A DNA stretch of 64,000 bases from Salegentibacter salarius (GTDB taxonomy: Bacteria; Bacteroidota; Bacteroidia; Flavobacteriales; Flavobacteriaceae), in contig NZ_FVZF01000001.1 in NCBI RefSeq assembly GCF_900168265.1, positions 62,001-126,000 of the forward strand. Reading direction: 5' to 3'. How positions within the stretch are numbered: the first letter of the stretch is position 1; each line of letters opens with the position of its first letter. Below the pieces are notes generated by a model that ran no database searches, was not told the origin of the DNA, and saw only the letters and a program-made list of their open reading frames with translations. Positions 9,852-17,726 of this stretch are shown in pieces. A program made the translations under genes and the position numbers.

Positions 9852-11126
9852 ATGGATACTTTGCTGGCAGATAAAAAAATATACAAACCTCAAGTTGAAG
9901 CTGTAAAGGAAGCGGCTGAGCGAATTTCTAAAGTGGTGGTAAAAACACCGCTTATGCAATCTTTTACTTATACTAACAAATTTTCAGCTAATGTGATGTT
10001 GAAAAGAGAAGATTTGCAACAGGTTCGTTCTTATAAAATTCGTGGGGCTTTTAATAAGATTTCAAGCCTACCACAAGAACAACTTAATAAAGGGGTTATT
10101 TGTGCCAGCGCCGGAAATCACGCGCAAGGTGTAGCTTTTGCCTGCAATAAACTGCAGGCAAAAGGCGTGATCTATATGCCAATTACCACTCCCAGGCAAA
10201 AAGTGGAACAAACAAAAATGTTTGGCGGAGAATGGGTTGAGGTAGTTTTAAAAGGGGACACTTTTGATGATTCTTTTAAAAGCTCGATGAAGCACGCCGA
10301 GAAATTCGGATTGGTTTTTATTCATCCTTTTGACGATGAAAAGGTAATTGAAGGCCAGGCTACTATTGGTTTAGAAATTCTGGAACAGGCAAACGAACCT
10401 ATAGATTATGTTTTTGCTCCTCTTGGAGGTGGCGGACTGTTAGCCGGAATATCTTCTATGTTCAAAGAGCTTTCTCCCAATACTAAAATAATTGGCGTAG
10501 AGCCCGAGGGTGCCGCGTCCATGACCTCTTCTTTGAAAGAAGGGAAACTGGTAGAATTAAAATCTATAGAGCGATTTGTAGATGGCGCTGCCGTGCAAAA
10601 AGTAGGTAGTCGCAACTTCGAGATTTGTAAAGAAAATCTTGATAAAATGATTACGGTTCCTGAGGGTAAAATTTGCCAAACCATTCTTGATCTTTATAAC
10701 CAGGATGCTATTGTGGTAGAACCCGCCGGGGCAATGGCCATAAGTGCGCTCGATTTTTTTGCTGAAGAAATTAAAGGTAAAAATGTTGTGTGCATCGTTA
10801 GCGGAAGTAATAATGATATCACCAGAACAGCTGAAATTAAAGAACGTGCTTTATTGTATGCAGGCTTAAAACATTATTTTGTAATAAGCTTTCCGCAACG
10901 GGCAGGTGCATTAAAAGATTTTCTGGAAAAAGTTTTGGGACCAAAAGACGATATTACTCATTTTGAATATTCTAAAAAGCATCATAGGGAAAACGCTCCC
11001 GCGGTTGTGGGTATAGAAATAAACGATCCGGCAGATTTTGAGCCATTAGTTGATAGGATGAAAGCGAATAATTTTTACGGGGAATATCTTAACGATAAGC
11101 CTAATTTGTTTCAGTATTTAGTATAA
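9852..11126 (+). CDS. ilvA: threonine ammonia-lyase (biosynthetic)
   Basis: 424 residues. It deaminates threonine to 2-oxobutyrate, the entry to isoleucine. PLP lysine K62 is in SYKIRGA and the phosphate loop is PLGGGGLLAG. A C-terminal ACT-like regulatory domain (about 335-415) supports the biosynthetic, feedback-regulated form rather than a catabolic one. It is the last gene of the ilv operon; ilvE is absent from the window. A new promoter and the arginine leader begin directly after the stop. Confidence 0.95.
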   Translation: MDTLLADKKIYKPQVEAVKEAAERISKVVVKTPLMQSFTYTNKFSANVMLKREDLQQVRSYKIRGAFNKISSLPQEQLNKGVICASAGNHAQGVAFACNKLQAKGVIYMPITTPRQKVEQTKMFGGEWVEVVLKGDTFDDSFKSSMKHAEKFGLVFIHPFDDEKVIEGQATIGLEILEQANEPIDYVFAPLGGGGLLAGISSMFKELSPNTKIIGVEPEGAASMTSSLKEGKLVELKSIERFVDGAAVQKVGSRNFEICKENLDKMITVPEGKICQTILDLYNQDAIVVEPAGAMAISALDFFAEEIKGKNVVCIVSGSNNDITRTAEIKERALLYAGLKHYFVISFPQRAGALKDFLEKVLGPKDDITHFEYSKKHHRENAPAVVGIEINDPADFEPLVDRMKANNFYGEYLNDKPNLFQYLV

Positions 11127-11131
11127 ATATT

Positions 11132-11160
11132 TTGTTGGTTAAAATAATTATGTACATTTA
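11132..11160 (+). promoter_or_regulatory. candidate promoter of the arginine operon
   Basis: A TTG at 11132-11134 is followed after 18 bases by TACATTTA at 11153-11160, close to the Bacteroidetes -33 TTG / -7 TAnnTTTG pattern. If real, transcription would begin at about 11165-11168, practically at the leader ATGs, making the leader frame almost leaderless. Confidence 0.45.
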
Positions 11161-11164
11161 CAAC

Positions 11165-11227
11165 ATGCTTTCAATGAGACAAATAGTATTTCCCGTTTTT
11201 CGCTTCTTCCCGCGCCGCCGCAGGTAA
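11165..11227 (+). CDS. arginine-rich leader peptide of the arg operon
   Basis: A 20-codon frame (ATG 11165; a second in-frame ATG at 11174 would give 17 codons) whose product ends FRFFPRRRR. The last four sense codons are CGC-CGC-CGC-AGG and then TAA at 11225. It lies 238 bases upstream of a complete arginine operon, just behind a candidate promoter. By analogy with amino-acid leader peptides elsewhere, ribosome stalling on the Arg run when charged Arg-tRNA is low would control the downstream genes. The short length, position and codon content are seen directly; the mechanism is inferred. Confidence 0.7.
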   Translation: MLSMRQIVFPVFRFFPRRRR

Positions 11228-11278
11228 GAAAAACACCCTTATTTTCTTTTTTTAATATTATTTGATTTTAATTATAAT

Positions 11279-11383
11279 TTGAAAGATTCACAAAACATAC
11301 CGTCCAATTTAGATTTCAGAATTACTTCTGAAATCACACCTATTCGCCGCCGCTACCCGCGTCGCACGTTTGTGCGTGTATAA
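11279..11383 (+). CDS. possible second arginine-rich leader peptide (TTG start)
   Basis: In the same frame as leader 1, no stop occurs from 11228 until TAA at 11381-11383. There is no ATG; a TTG at 11279 would give 34 residues ending in IRRRYPRRTFVRV, with six Arg codons in 13. Start codon and translation are unproven. The alternative is that the Arg codons merely reflect a GC-rich RNA structure. The sequence includes the 10-bp hairpin at 11312-11335 immediately before the Arg cluster. Confidence 0.35.
   Translation: MKDSQNIPSNLDFRITSEITPIRRRYPRRTFVRV
11312..11335 (+). promoter_or_regulatory. 10-bp perfect hairpin in the arg leader
   Basis: GATTTCAGAA and TTCTGAAATC form a perfect 10-bp stem with loop TTAC, seven bases upstream of the second run of CGC codons. 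A plausible stalling or antitermination element; not a terminator, because no T-run follows. Confidence 0.6.
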
Positions 11384-11464
11384 TTTATATGGAACTTAGG
11401 TGAGTCCGGTTCCCCTTTCAAAAAGACCAAATCAAATTTTATTTTCTCATTAATTTCTTAGCAA

Positions 11465-12100
11465 ATGAAGATTATCATTGCTAATAAATCTCACGCTCCA
11501 TATGCTGAGATTATTTGTACAACTATAGAAGAATCTGCAAAGGTTCGAGGCACGGGTATTGCCCGCCGAACTCCCGAATATATCATTGGTAAAATGGAAA
11601 AAGGGAATGCGGTTATTGCTTTAGACGGTGAAAAATTTGCCGGCTTCTGCTATATCGAAACCTGGAGCCACGATAGGTATGTGGCAAACTCAGGCCTAAT
11701 TGTACACCCCGATTTCAGGAACCAGGGTTTAGCTAAAGAGATCAAAGAAGTGGTTTTTAATCATTCCAGAAAAATGTATCCCAACGCAAAGATCTTTGGG
11801 ATCACTACCGGTTTGGCTGTGATGAAAATAAATTATGAGTTGGGCTATCAACCCGTCCCTTTTTCTGAATTAACCGATGATGACGCTTTTTGGAAAGGTT
11901 GCCAAACCTGCAAAAATTACGATATCCTTACCAGGACTGAACGTAATATGTGCCTTTGCACCGGGATGATGTATGATCCTGAGAGAAAAAAGGACACTAA
12001 GAAAACACAGAAAAAGGAAAGTTTAAATGATAAAGCTTTTAAAAGGCTGAAGAATATTAAACAAACCCTGTTTTACAAAAAGGAGAAAAACGAGAATTGA
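11465..12100 (+). CDS. GNAT acyltransferase, probable N-acylglutamate synthase
   Basis: 211 residues. A GNAT domain (about 1-130, with acetyl-CoA loop near HPDFRNQGLAKEI) is followed by a cysteine cluster C-x2-C-x13-C-x-C (CQTC ... MCLC, about residues 150-175) and a lysine-rich tail. It is the first gene of the arginine operon behind the Arg leader. No argA or argJ is visible. GNAT proteins in this position in Bacteroidetes have been proposed as the missing N-acetyl/N-succinyl-glutamate synthase, and the placement fits that role. The Cys cluster may bind a metal. Confidence 0.75.
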   Translation: MKIIIANKSHAPYAEIICTTIEESAKVRGTGIARRTPEYIIGKMEKGNAVIALDGEKFAGFCYIETWSHDRYVANSGLIVHPDFRNQGLAKEIKEVVFNHSRKMYPNAKIFGITTGLAVMKINYELGYQPVPFSELTDDDAFWKGCQTCKNYDILTRTERNMCLCTGMMYDPERKKDTKKTQKKESLNDKAFKRLKNIKQTLFYKKEKNEN

Positions 12101-12106
12101 ATAGTT

Positions 12107-12143
12107 CCTTCCCTTTCAAGGGAAGGTGGCAGGCGAAAGCCTA
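12107..12143 (+). repeat. hairpin-rich interspersed element between GNAT and argG
   Basis: A CCTTCCCTT/AAGGGAAGG stem at 12107-12126 is followed by AGGC-GAAA-GCCT, a GNRA-capped stem at 12131-12142. Elements of this composition recur in flavobacterial genomes. It lies inside the arg operon, so may be a processing or stability element. It is not followed by a T-run. Confidence 0.5.
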
Positions 12144-12195
12144 ACGGAAGGGTTCAACCACCCCGCAAGCCTTTCAGGGAGGAGAAATATAAAAT

Positions 12196-12215
12196 ATTAG
12201 TGAATTCGTGGCGAA
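12196..12215 (+). repeat. GTGAATTCGTGGC repeat, copy a
   Basis: Shares GTGAATTCGTGGC with 14508-14527. Related copies lie at 32591 (same strand) and at 34492 and 34628 (inverted). It sits a few bases before argG. Confidence 0.55.
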
Positions 12216-12237
12216 CCCCACGTTTTAAATTTAAAAA

Positions 12238-13425
12238 ATGAAAAAAGTAGTTATAGCATATAGTGGAGGTTTAGATACTTCCTACTGCGCAAAATATTTA
12301 TCTAAAGAAGAAAATTTTGAAGTCCACGCGGTAAGTGTGAATACCGGAGGATTTTCAGAAGAAGAAGTGAAGAAAATTGGAGAAAACGCACAAAAAATAG
12401 GGGCAAAGACCTATAAGAATATCGATGCAGTTTCCTCATTTTACCATAAAGTGGTGAAGTACCTAATCTTCGGAAATGTTTTAAAGAACAATACCTATCC
12501 ACTATCGGTTAGTGCTGAAAGAATTGTACAGGCCATAGAGATCGTGAATTACGCAAAAAGTATTGATGCTAAATATATTGCTCACGGTAGTACAGGAGCG
12601 GGAAACGACCAGGTGCGTTTTGATATGATCTTTCAAATTATTGCTCCGGAAATTGAGATTATTACGCCAATCAGGGATAAGCAACTCAGTAGACAGGAAG
12701 AAATTGAATACCTTAAGCAGAATGGCGTGGAAATGAATTGGGAAAAGTCAAAATATTCAGTGAATAAAGGTCTTTGGGGCACCAGTGTTGGTGGAGCCGA
12801 AACTTTGACGTCAGAAAAACCTTTGCCCGAATCGGCCTTTCCTTCCCAGCTTCAGGAGGAAGAACCGAAACAAATCAGCTTGACATTTTCACAAGGTGAA
12901 CTTTCCGCGGTAAATGGAAAAGATAATTCTCCTGAGAAGAATATTGAGATCCTGGAAAATATCGCTTCCAAGTATGCAATTGGGCGAGACATCCACGTAG
13001 GTGATACAATTATTGGAATTAAAGGTAGAGTGGGGTTTGAAGCTGCCGCAGCCTTAATTACTATTAAAGCGCACCATTTACTGGAAAAACATACGCTAAG
13101 TAAATGGCAATTGCAACATAAAGATTATTTGGCTAACTGGTATGGTACGCATTTGCACGAAGGCCAGTATTTAGAACCTGTAATGCGAGATTTGGAGGCT
13201 TTTTTAGAAAGTTCACAAAAGCAGGTTAGCGGAGAAGTTTTTATCACTTTGCATCCTTACAGATTCACTTTAGACGGAATTAAATCTGAAAACGATTTAA
13301 TGAATTCCGGATTTGGAAATTATGGTGAAGAAAATAAAGCCTGGACCGCCGATGATGCTAAAGGATTTATAAAGATTCTATCGAATGCGGGAAAGATCTA
13401 TCAACACGTTAATGCAGAAAAATGA
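12238..13425 (+). CDS. argG: argininosuccinate synthase
   Basis: 395 residues. An ATP pyrophosphatase domain begins with the PP-loop AYSGGLDTS (residues 8-16). It condenses citrulline and aspartate to argininosuccinate. Length and motifs are ordinary for the family. The stop overlaps the argC start by four bases (ATGA), indicating translational coupling. Confidence 0.96.
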   Translation: MKKVVIAYSGGLDTSYCAKYLSKEENFEVHAVSVNTGGFSEEEVKKIGENAQKIGAKTYKNIDAVSSFYHKVVKYLIFGNVLKNNTYPLSVSAERIVQAIEIVNYAKSIDAKYIAHGSTGAGNDQVRFDMIFQIIAPEIEIITPIRDKQLSRQEEIEYLKQNGVEMNWEKSKYSVNKGLWGTSVGGAETLTSEKPLPESAFPSQLQEEEPKQISLTFSQGELSAVNGKDNSPEKNIEILENIASKYAIGRDIHVGDTIIGIKGRVGFEAAAALITIKAHHLLEKHTLSKWQLQHKDYLANWYGTHLHEGQYLEPVMRDLEAFLESSQKQVSGEVFITLHPYRFTLDGIKSENDLMNSGFGNYGEENKAWTADDAKGFIKILSNAGKIYQHVNAEK

Positions 13426-14384
13426 TAAAAGCAGGAATAATAGGTGGCGCCGGTTATACGGCCGGAGAACTCATCAGGATCTTAATAAATCATCCAGAGG
13501 TAGATCTGGACTTTGTGTATAGCACCTCCCAACCGGGGAAACCTGTTGCAGGTGTTCATCAGGATTTACTGGGTGAGATCGATCTGCAGTTCAGCGGAGA
13601 GATCAATAAAAATGCAGACGTGGTTTTTCTATGTCTGGGACACGGAAATTCGATAAAATTCCTTGCTGAAAATCAGTTTTCAGAAAAAACAAAAATTGTA
13701 GATCTAAGTACCGATTATCGAATGAATGGCGAACATGCTTTTGTTTACGGTTTACCTGAATTCAATAAAGAAAAGATCAAAAAAGCTGATTTTATAGCTA
13801 ATCCCGGATGTTTTGCCACGGCTATCAGTTTAGCAATTTTGCCACTTGCGAAAGCCGGATTGTTGCAGGATGAAGTGCATATCAATGCGGTAACCGGAGC
13901 AACCGGAGCGGGAACTTCACTTTCGGCTACTACGCATTTTACCTGGAGAGATAATAATTTTTCCAGTTACAAAGCTTTTGAACATCAGCATTTAAATGAA
14001 ATAGGGCAGAGCTTAAAGCTACTTCAGAATAACAAACTCCCGGAAATTAATTTTATTCCAAATAGGGGGAATTTTTCTAGGGGAATCCACGCAACTGCAT
14101 ATACAATGTTTGAAGGAAGCCTGGAGGAAGCCAAGGCGATTTATTCTGAAGCCTATAAAGATTCGGTATTTACGTTTGTGGTAGAGGAAGAGCTGCATTT
14201 AAAACAAGTAGTAAACACCAATAAATGCCTGCTGAAATTACAGAAATTCGGTAATAAGATTTTAATAACCAGTGTAATTGATAATTTACTGAAAGGCGCT
14301 TCCGGGCAGGCAGTTCAAAATATGAACTTGATGTTTGGTTTTGAGGAAACTACCGGATTAAAATTAAAAGCGAGTTATTTTTAA
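13422..14384 (+). CDS. argC: N-acyl-gamma-glutamyl-phosphate reductase
   Basis: 320 residues. An N-terminal NAD(P)-binding segment GGAGYTAGEL (8-17) and catalytic Cys130 in NPGCFATA. It reduces N-acetyl- (or N-succinyl-) glutamyl phosphate to the semialdehyde. It overlaps argG by four bases. The 161-bp gap to proC carries repeats. Confidence 0.95.
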   Translation: MIKAGIIGGAGYTAGELIRILINHPEVDLDFVYSTSQPGKPVAGVHQDLLGEIDLQFSGEINKNADVVFLCLGHGNSIKFLAENQFSEKTKIVDLSTDYRMNGEHAFVYGLPEFNKEKIKKADFIANPGCFATAISLAILPLAKAGLLQDEVHINAVTGATGAGTSLSATTHFTWRDNNFSSYKAFEHQHLNEIGQSLKLLQNNKLPEINFIPNRGNFSRGIHATAYTMFEGSLEEAKAIYSEAYKDSVFTFVVEEELHLKQVVNTNKCLLKLQKFGNKILITSVIDNLLKGASGQAVQNMNLMFGFEETTGLKLKASYF

Positions 14385-14435
14385 TGAGATATGCCACTAA
14401 TACACAAATATAATTGATCGAATAAAAATGAAAGG

Positions 14436-14465
14436 CGTCATCCTGAACTTGTTTCAGGATCTAAT
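14436..14465 (+). repeat. palindromic repeat half-unit, copy 2
   Basis: CGTC, then stem ATCCTGAA/TTCAGGAT with loop CTTGT, then CTAA. Only the left unit of the composite repeat is present. It lies between argC and proC. Confidence 0.8.
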
Positions 14466-14507
14466 TCCCTTAGGAACCGGAATTAAAACCTGTAAGGTTT
14501 CATAAAT

Positions 14508-14527
14508 ATTCGTGAATTCGTGGCAAA
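14508..14527 (+). repeat. GTGAATTCGTGGC repeat, copy b
   Basis: Shares ATTCGTGAATTCGTGG with the element at 32591-32606 and GTGAATTCGTGGC with 12196-12215. It lies 19 bases before proC. Confidence 0.55.
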
Positions 14528-14545
14528 CCAACTAAAACCAAAAAT

Positions 14546-15340
14546 ATGAAAATAGCCATCATAGGAGCCGGAAACCTTGGACTTTCCATAGCCAAAGGAC
14601 TTATTGTGAACAATGCGTTTACCACGCTTTACCTCACAAAACGAAAGATCGAGGAGCTTCAGGAGTACGAAGAATATTCAAAAGTTACGGTAACTAAAGA
14701 TAATCGGGAAGCCATTCAAAATTCCGATATCCTTGTTTTTGCGGTTCAACCTATGCAAATGGAGCGCATTTTGGAAGAGATTAAAGATCAGCTTACCGAG
14801 AAACATGTTCTTATTTCTACCGTCACAGGCTTTAAGATCGCTGCTATGGAAGCTATTGTTGGCAGGGATCAGTTTATTGTGCGTTCTATGCCCAACACGG
14901 CAATTGCCGTGGGTAAATCAATGACCTGTCTTTGCAGCAACGAAAAAGGTGAAAAACGCATCGCGATCGCTGAGGCTATTTTTAATCGATTGGGCACAAG
15001 TATTATTATTCCGGAAAACAAAATGCAGGCTGCTACGGTGATTTGCGCCAGTGGAGTCGCTTTTTGGATGCGACTGATTCGCGCTACCACCCAGGGCGCT
15101 GTGCAACTTGGTTTTGATGCTAAAGATGCGCAGCAACTGGCTATGCAAACCTGTTTGGGTGCTTCCAGCTTGCTTATTGAATCTGGAAAACATCCCGAAG
15201 AGGAAATCGATAAAGTAACTACGCCACGAGGTTGCACTATAGAAGGCTTAAACGAAATGGAACACAACGGACTTAGTTCTTCACTGATAAAAGGAATCCA
15301 GGCTTCCTTCAAGAAAATAAACACCATTACAACCGACTAA
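14546..15340 (+). CDS. proC: pyrroline-5-carboxylate reductase
   Basis: 264 residues. An N-terminal Rossmann motif IIGAGNLGLSIAKG and a C-terminal P5CR dimerisation domain with TTPRGCTIEGLN, the family signature. It reduces pyrroline-5-carboxylate to proline. Its place between argC and argD links proline to the glutamate-semialdehyde/ornithine pathway. Only two bases separate it from argD, so it is part of the operon. Confidence 0.94.
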   Translation: MKIAIIGAGNLGLSIAKGLIVNNAFTTLYLTKRKIEELQEYEEYSKVTVTKDNREAIQNSDILVFAVQPMQMERILEEIKDQLTEKHVLISTVTGFKIAAMEAIVGRDQFIVRSMPNTAIAVGKSMTCLCSNEKGEKRIAIAEAIFNRLGTSIIIPENKMQAATVICASGVAFWMRLIRATTQGAVQLGFDAKDAQQLAMQTCLGASSLLIESGKHPEEEIDKVTTPRGCTIEGLNEMEHNGLSSSLIKGIQASFKKINTITTD

Positions 15341-15342
15341 CT

Positions 15343-16470
15343 ATGGAATTATTTGATGTTTATCCGCTTTACGATATCACCCCGGTGAAGGGCAAGGGCG
15401 CTTTTGTTTATGATAAAGAAGGAAATAAATACCTCGACCTTTATGGCGGTCACGCGGTAATTTCTATTGGTCATTCTCATCCTGCTTATGTGAATTCAAT
15501 TTCTAAACAGGTTTCAGAACTGGGTTTTTATTCAAATTCGGTCAAAAATCCTTTGCAAAATAAACTTGCCGATAAGCTGGAAAAACTTTCAGGAATAGAA
15601 GATTACAGTCTGTTTTTATGTAATTCGGGGGCTGAAGCAAATGAAAATGCGCTCAAAGTTGCTTCTTTTCATACCGGGAAAGACCGCGTGATTTATTTTA
15701 AAAATGCTTTTCACGGAAGAACTTCTGGAGTGGTTTCGGTGACTGACAATGAAAAGATTAAAGCACCCTTCAATCAAAATCATAGAGCGACGAAAATAGC
15801 TTTTGAAGATTCTGAAGCGCTTGAAAATGAGTTGAAAAAAGGCGATGTGGCCGCAGTTATTTTTGAAGTGATCCAGGGCGTTGGTGGCCTGGACGAGGCT
15901 TCTTCCGAATTTTATCAAAAAACAGCTGAATTATGTGAAAAATATAATTCAGTTCTAATTGCAGACGAGGTGCAGTCCGGTTACGGTAGGACTGGTGATT
16001 TTTTCGCCTTTCAGAAGCACGAAATTCGACCTGATATCATTTCCGTCGCCAAAGGAATGGGGAATGGATTTCCAATTGGCGGTGTTTTAATCGATAAAGC
16101 TATTGAAGCAAAACGCGGAATGCTGGGAACTACTTTTGGTGGAAACCATTTGGCTTGTGCCGCGGGGATTGCGGTTTTGGAGGTTATTGAAAAAGAAAAT
16201 CTTTTAAAGAATGCTGCTGAATTATTTGAATATGTAAAGCAGAAAGCGTCTGATATTCCACAGATCAAAAAGATCAAAGGACGTGGATTAATGATTGGTT
16301 TAGAATTCGATTTTGAGATCGCACAATTGAGAAAAGAGTTGTTGTATAAACATCAAATTTTTACCGGTGCTTCTGCCAACAAAAAACTACTGCGGATTTT
16401 ACCGCCTTTAAATATTAAAAAAGAGCATTTTGATGAGTTATTTAAAGCTTTGAAAATTGTTTTAAATTGA
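15343..16470 (+). CDS. argD: N-acylornithine aminotransferase
   Basis: 375 residues, a class III PLP aminotransferase. The PLP lysine is K237 in SVAKGMGNGFPIGG, with D208 in ADEVQSGYGRTG. It converts N-acyl-glutamate semialdehyde to N-acylornithine. Somewhat shorter than the usual about 400 residues but complete from N-terminal YPLYDI to the C-terminal domain. Operon context supports ArgD over related ornithine or GABA aminotransferases. Confidence 0.93.
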   Translation: MELFDVYPLYDITPVKGKGAFVYDKEGNKYLDLYGGHAVISIGHSHPAYVNSISKQVSELGFYSNSVKNPLQNKLADKLEKLSGIEDYSLFLCNSGAEANENALKVASFHTGKDRVIYFKNAFHGRTSGVVSVTDNEKIKAPFNQNHRATKIAFEDSEALENELKKGDVAAVIFEVIQGVGGLDEASSEFYQKTAELCEKYNSVLIADEVQSGYGRTGDFFAFQKHEIRPDIISVAKGMGNGFPIGGVLIDKAIEAKRGMLGTTFGGNHLACAAGIAVLEVIEKENLLKNAAELFEYVKQKASDIPQIKKIKGRGLMIGLEFDFEIAQLRKELLYKHQIFTGASANKKLLRILPPLNIKKEHFDELFKALKIVLN

Positions 16471-16548
16471 ACAACTACCACGTCGAACAAAGGCGAGATT
16501 TAGTTAATTAAGTGATTTCAGTATTAAAAGAATCACTTTCAAAAAAAT

Positions 16549-16610
16549 CGTCAAGCTGAACTTGTTTCAGCTTCTAATATGTTCGATCCTGAAATAAATT
16601 CAGGATGACG
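16549..16610 (+). repeat. composite palindromic repeat, copy 3
   Basis: Left stem AAGCTGAA/TTCAGCTT (loop CTTGT, followed by CTAA). Right stem ATCCTGAA/TTCAGGAT (loop ATAAA, followed by GACG). It ends 42 bases before the true argF' start, and an in-frame ATG inside it (16605) creates a false longer frame. Confidence 0.85.
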
Positions 16611-16652
16611 AGATTGAGAACTTTTAGATTGCATCAAAAGAAAGAAAATAGA

Positions 16653-17627
16653 ATGAAAAATTACACTGAATTATCAGACATAGAAGATTTACAGCAATTA
16701 ATTACTGAAGCGCTAGAGCTGAAAAAAAGCACATCTACTTTAGAAATTGGTAAAGGGAAGACCCTGGGAATGCTGTTTTTCAATCCCAGTTTACGTACGC
16801 GTTTAAGTACCGAAAAAGCCGCGAAATTGTTGGGGATGGAAGTGATGGTAATGAATGCAGGAAGTGATAGCTGGAAGCTGGAGTTTGAGGATGGGGCAAT
16901 AATGGATTCTGATAAAGCTGAACATATTAAAGAAGCAGCCGCCGTATTATCACAATATTGTGATATTATCGCAGTACGGGCGTTTCCTGATTTAAAGGAC
17001 AAAGAAAAAGATGAGGCTGAAACGGTATTGAATAGTTTTAAAAAATATGCTTCTGTACCTGTTGTAAATCTGGAAAGTGCTACCGGACACCCATTGCAGG
17101 CACTTACCGATGCGATTACTATTTCAGAATTAAAGAAAAAAGACAGACCAAAAGTTGTGCTTAGCTGGGCTCCACATCCAAAAACTTTACCGCAAAGTGT
17201 ACCCAATTCTTTTGCTGAAATTATGCAAAAACTGGATGCCGATTTTGTGATCACCAATCCGGAAGACTATGATTTGAACCCAAAAATCACTAAAAATATT
17301 CCAGTTATGCACGATCAGGCTGAGGCTTTAAAAGATGCCGATTTTGTGTATGTAAAAAACTGGAGCAGTTATGAAAGTTACGGTCAGAAATTAAGTGAAG
17401 ACCGAAACTGGACTTTTTCTGCGGAAAAATTAAAACTTACCAATAATGCAAAAGTGATGCATTGTTTGCCGGTTAGAAGAAATATGGTAATTGCTGATGA
17501 GGTTTTGGATTCAGAAAACTCCGTGGTGATTCAACAGGCGGGAAACAGAACTTTTGCTGCGCAGGCGGTTTTAAAAAGGGTTTTAAAAGAAAAAGTAAAG
17601 GAAACAGAATTGGGGAAGAATGCTTAA
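16653..17627 (+). CDS. argF': N-acylornithine carbamoyltransferase (acetyl- or succinyl-specific)
   Basis: 324 residues from ATG 16653. The frame is open to 16605 but that part is repeat DNA, and homologues start near MKNYTELSD. Carbamoyl-phosphate site SLRTR at 46-50 and the HCLPVRRN motif near the C-terminus mark the N-acylornithine rather than the ornithine carbamoyltransferase class. In the Bacteroides fragilis succinylornithine enzyme, Pro90 sets specificity, and Glu is found in the acetylornithine enzyme of Xanthomonas. Here the matching residue is Ala89 in MDSDKAEHIKEA, so the acyl preference cannot be read off. Confidence 0.88.
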   Translation: MKNYTELSDIEDLQQLITEALELKKSTSTLEIGKGKTLGMLFFNPSLRTRLSTEKAAKLLGMEVMVMNAGSDSWKLEFEDGAIMDSDKAEHIKEAAAVLSQYCDIIAVRAFPDLKDKEKDEAETVLNSFKKYASVPVVNLESATGHPLQALTDAITISELKKKDRPKVVLSWAPHPKTLPQSVPNSFAEIMQKLDADFVITNPEDYDLNPKITKNIPVMHDQAEALKDADFVYVKNWSSYESYGQKLSEDRNWTFSAEKLKLTNNAKVMHCLPVRRNMVIADEVLDSENSVVIQQAGNRTFAAQAVLKRVLKEKVKETELGKNA

Positions 17628-17677
17628 GCTCTTGTAAGTTCGAAAGCAGTTGAGAAAACATTTAACTAGGTTTGCCA

Positions 17678-17700
17678 TCTCGACTCCGCTCGATGTGACA
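17678..17700 (+). repeat. CTCGA...TCGA short interspersed element
   Basis: A TCTCGACTCCGCTCGATGTG segment. Related sequences occur at 38449-38470 and 40334-40356. A common flavobacterial intergenic word with partial dyad symmetry. Confidence 0.4.
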
Positions 17701-17726
17701 TATAATTGAAGACCAAAATTTAAAAA

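Larger units (their letters stand above)
11127..11464 (+). promoter_or_regulatory. 338-bp arg operon leader region
   Basis: Contains in order: a promoter-like pair, leader peptide 1, an A/T stem with T-run (AAGAAAA/TTTTCTT, about 11227-11254), a continuous open frame in phase with leader 1, a perfect 10-bp hairpin at 11312-11335, a second Arg-codon cluster at 11345-11377 that includes the hairpin CGCAC-GTTT-GTGCG, and a weak GGAAC/GTTCC stem at 11391-11413 just before the first structural gene. No classical GC-stem plus U-run terminator is evident, so the switch could act on translation or use a weak terminator. Confidence 0.6.

Noticed and set aside
16661-17257. 198-codon antisense open frame over argF'
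   Set aside because: Mirrors the codon structure of the real gene, has no start context or recognisable product. The same applies to long antisense frames at 14869-15327, 7667-8071 and 5559-5939.
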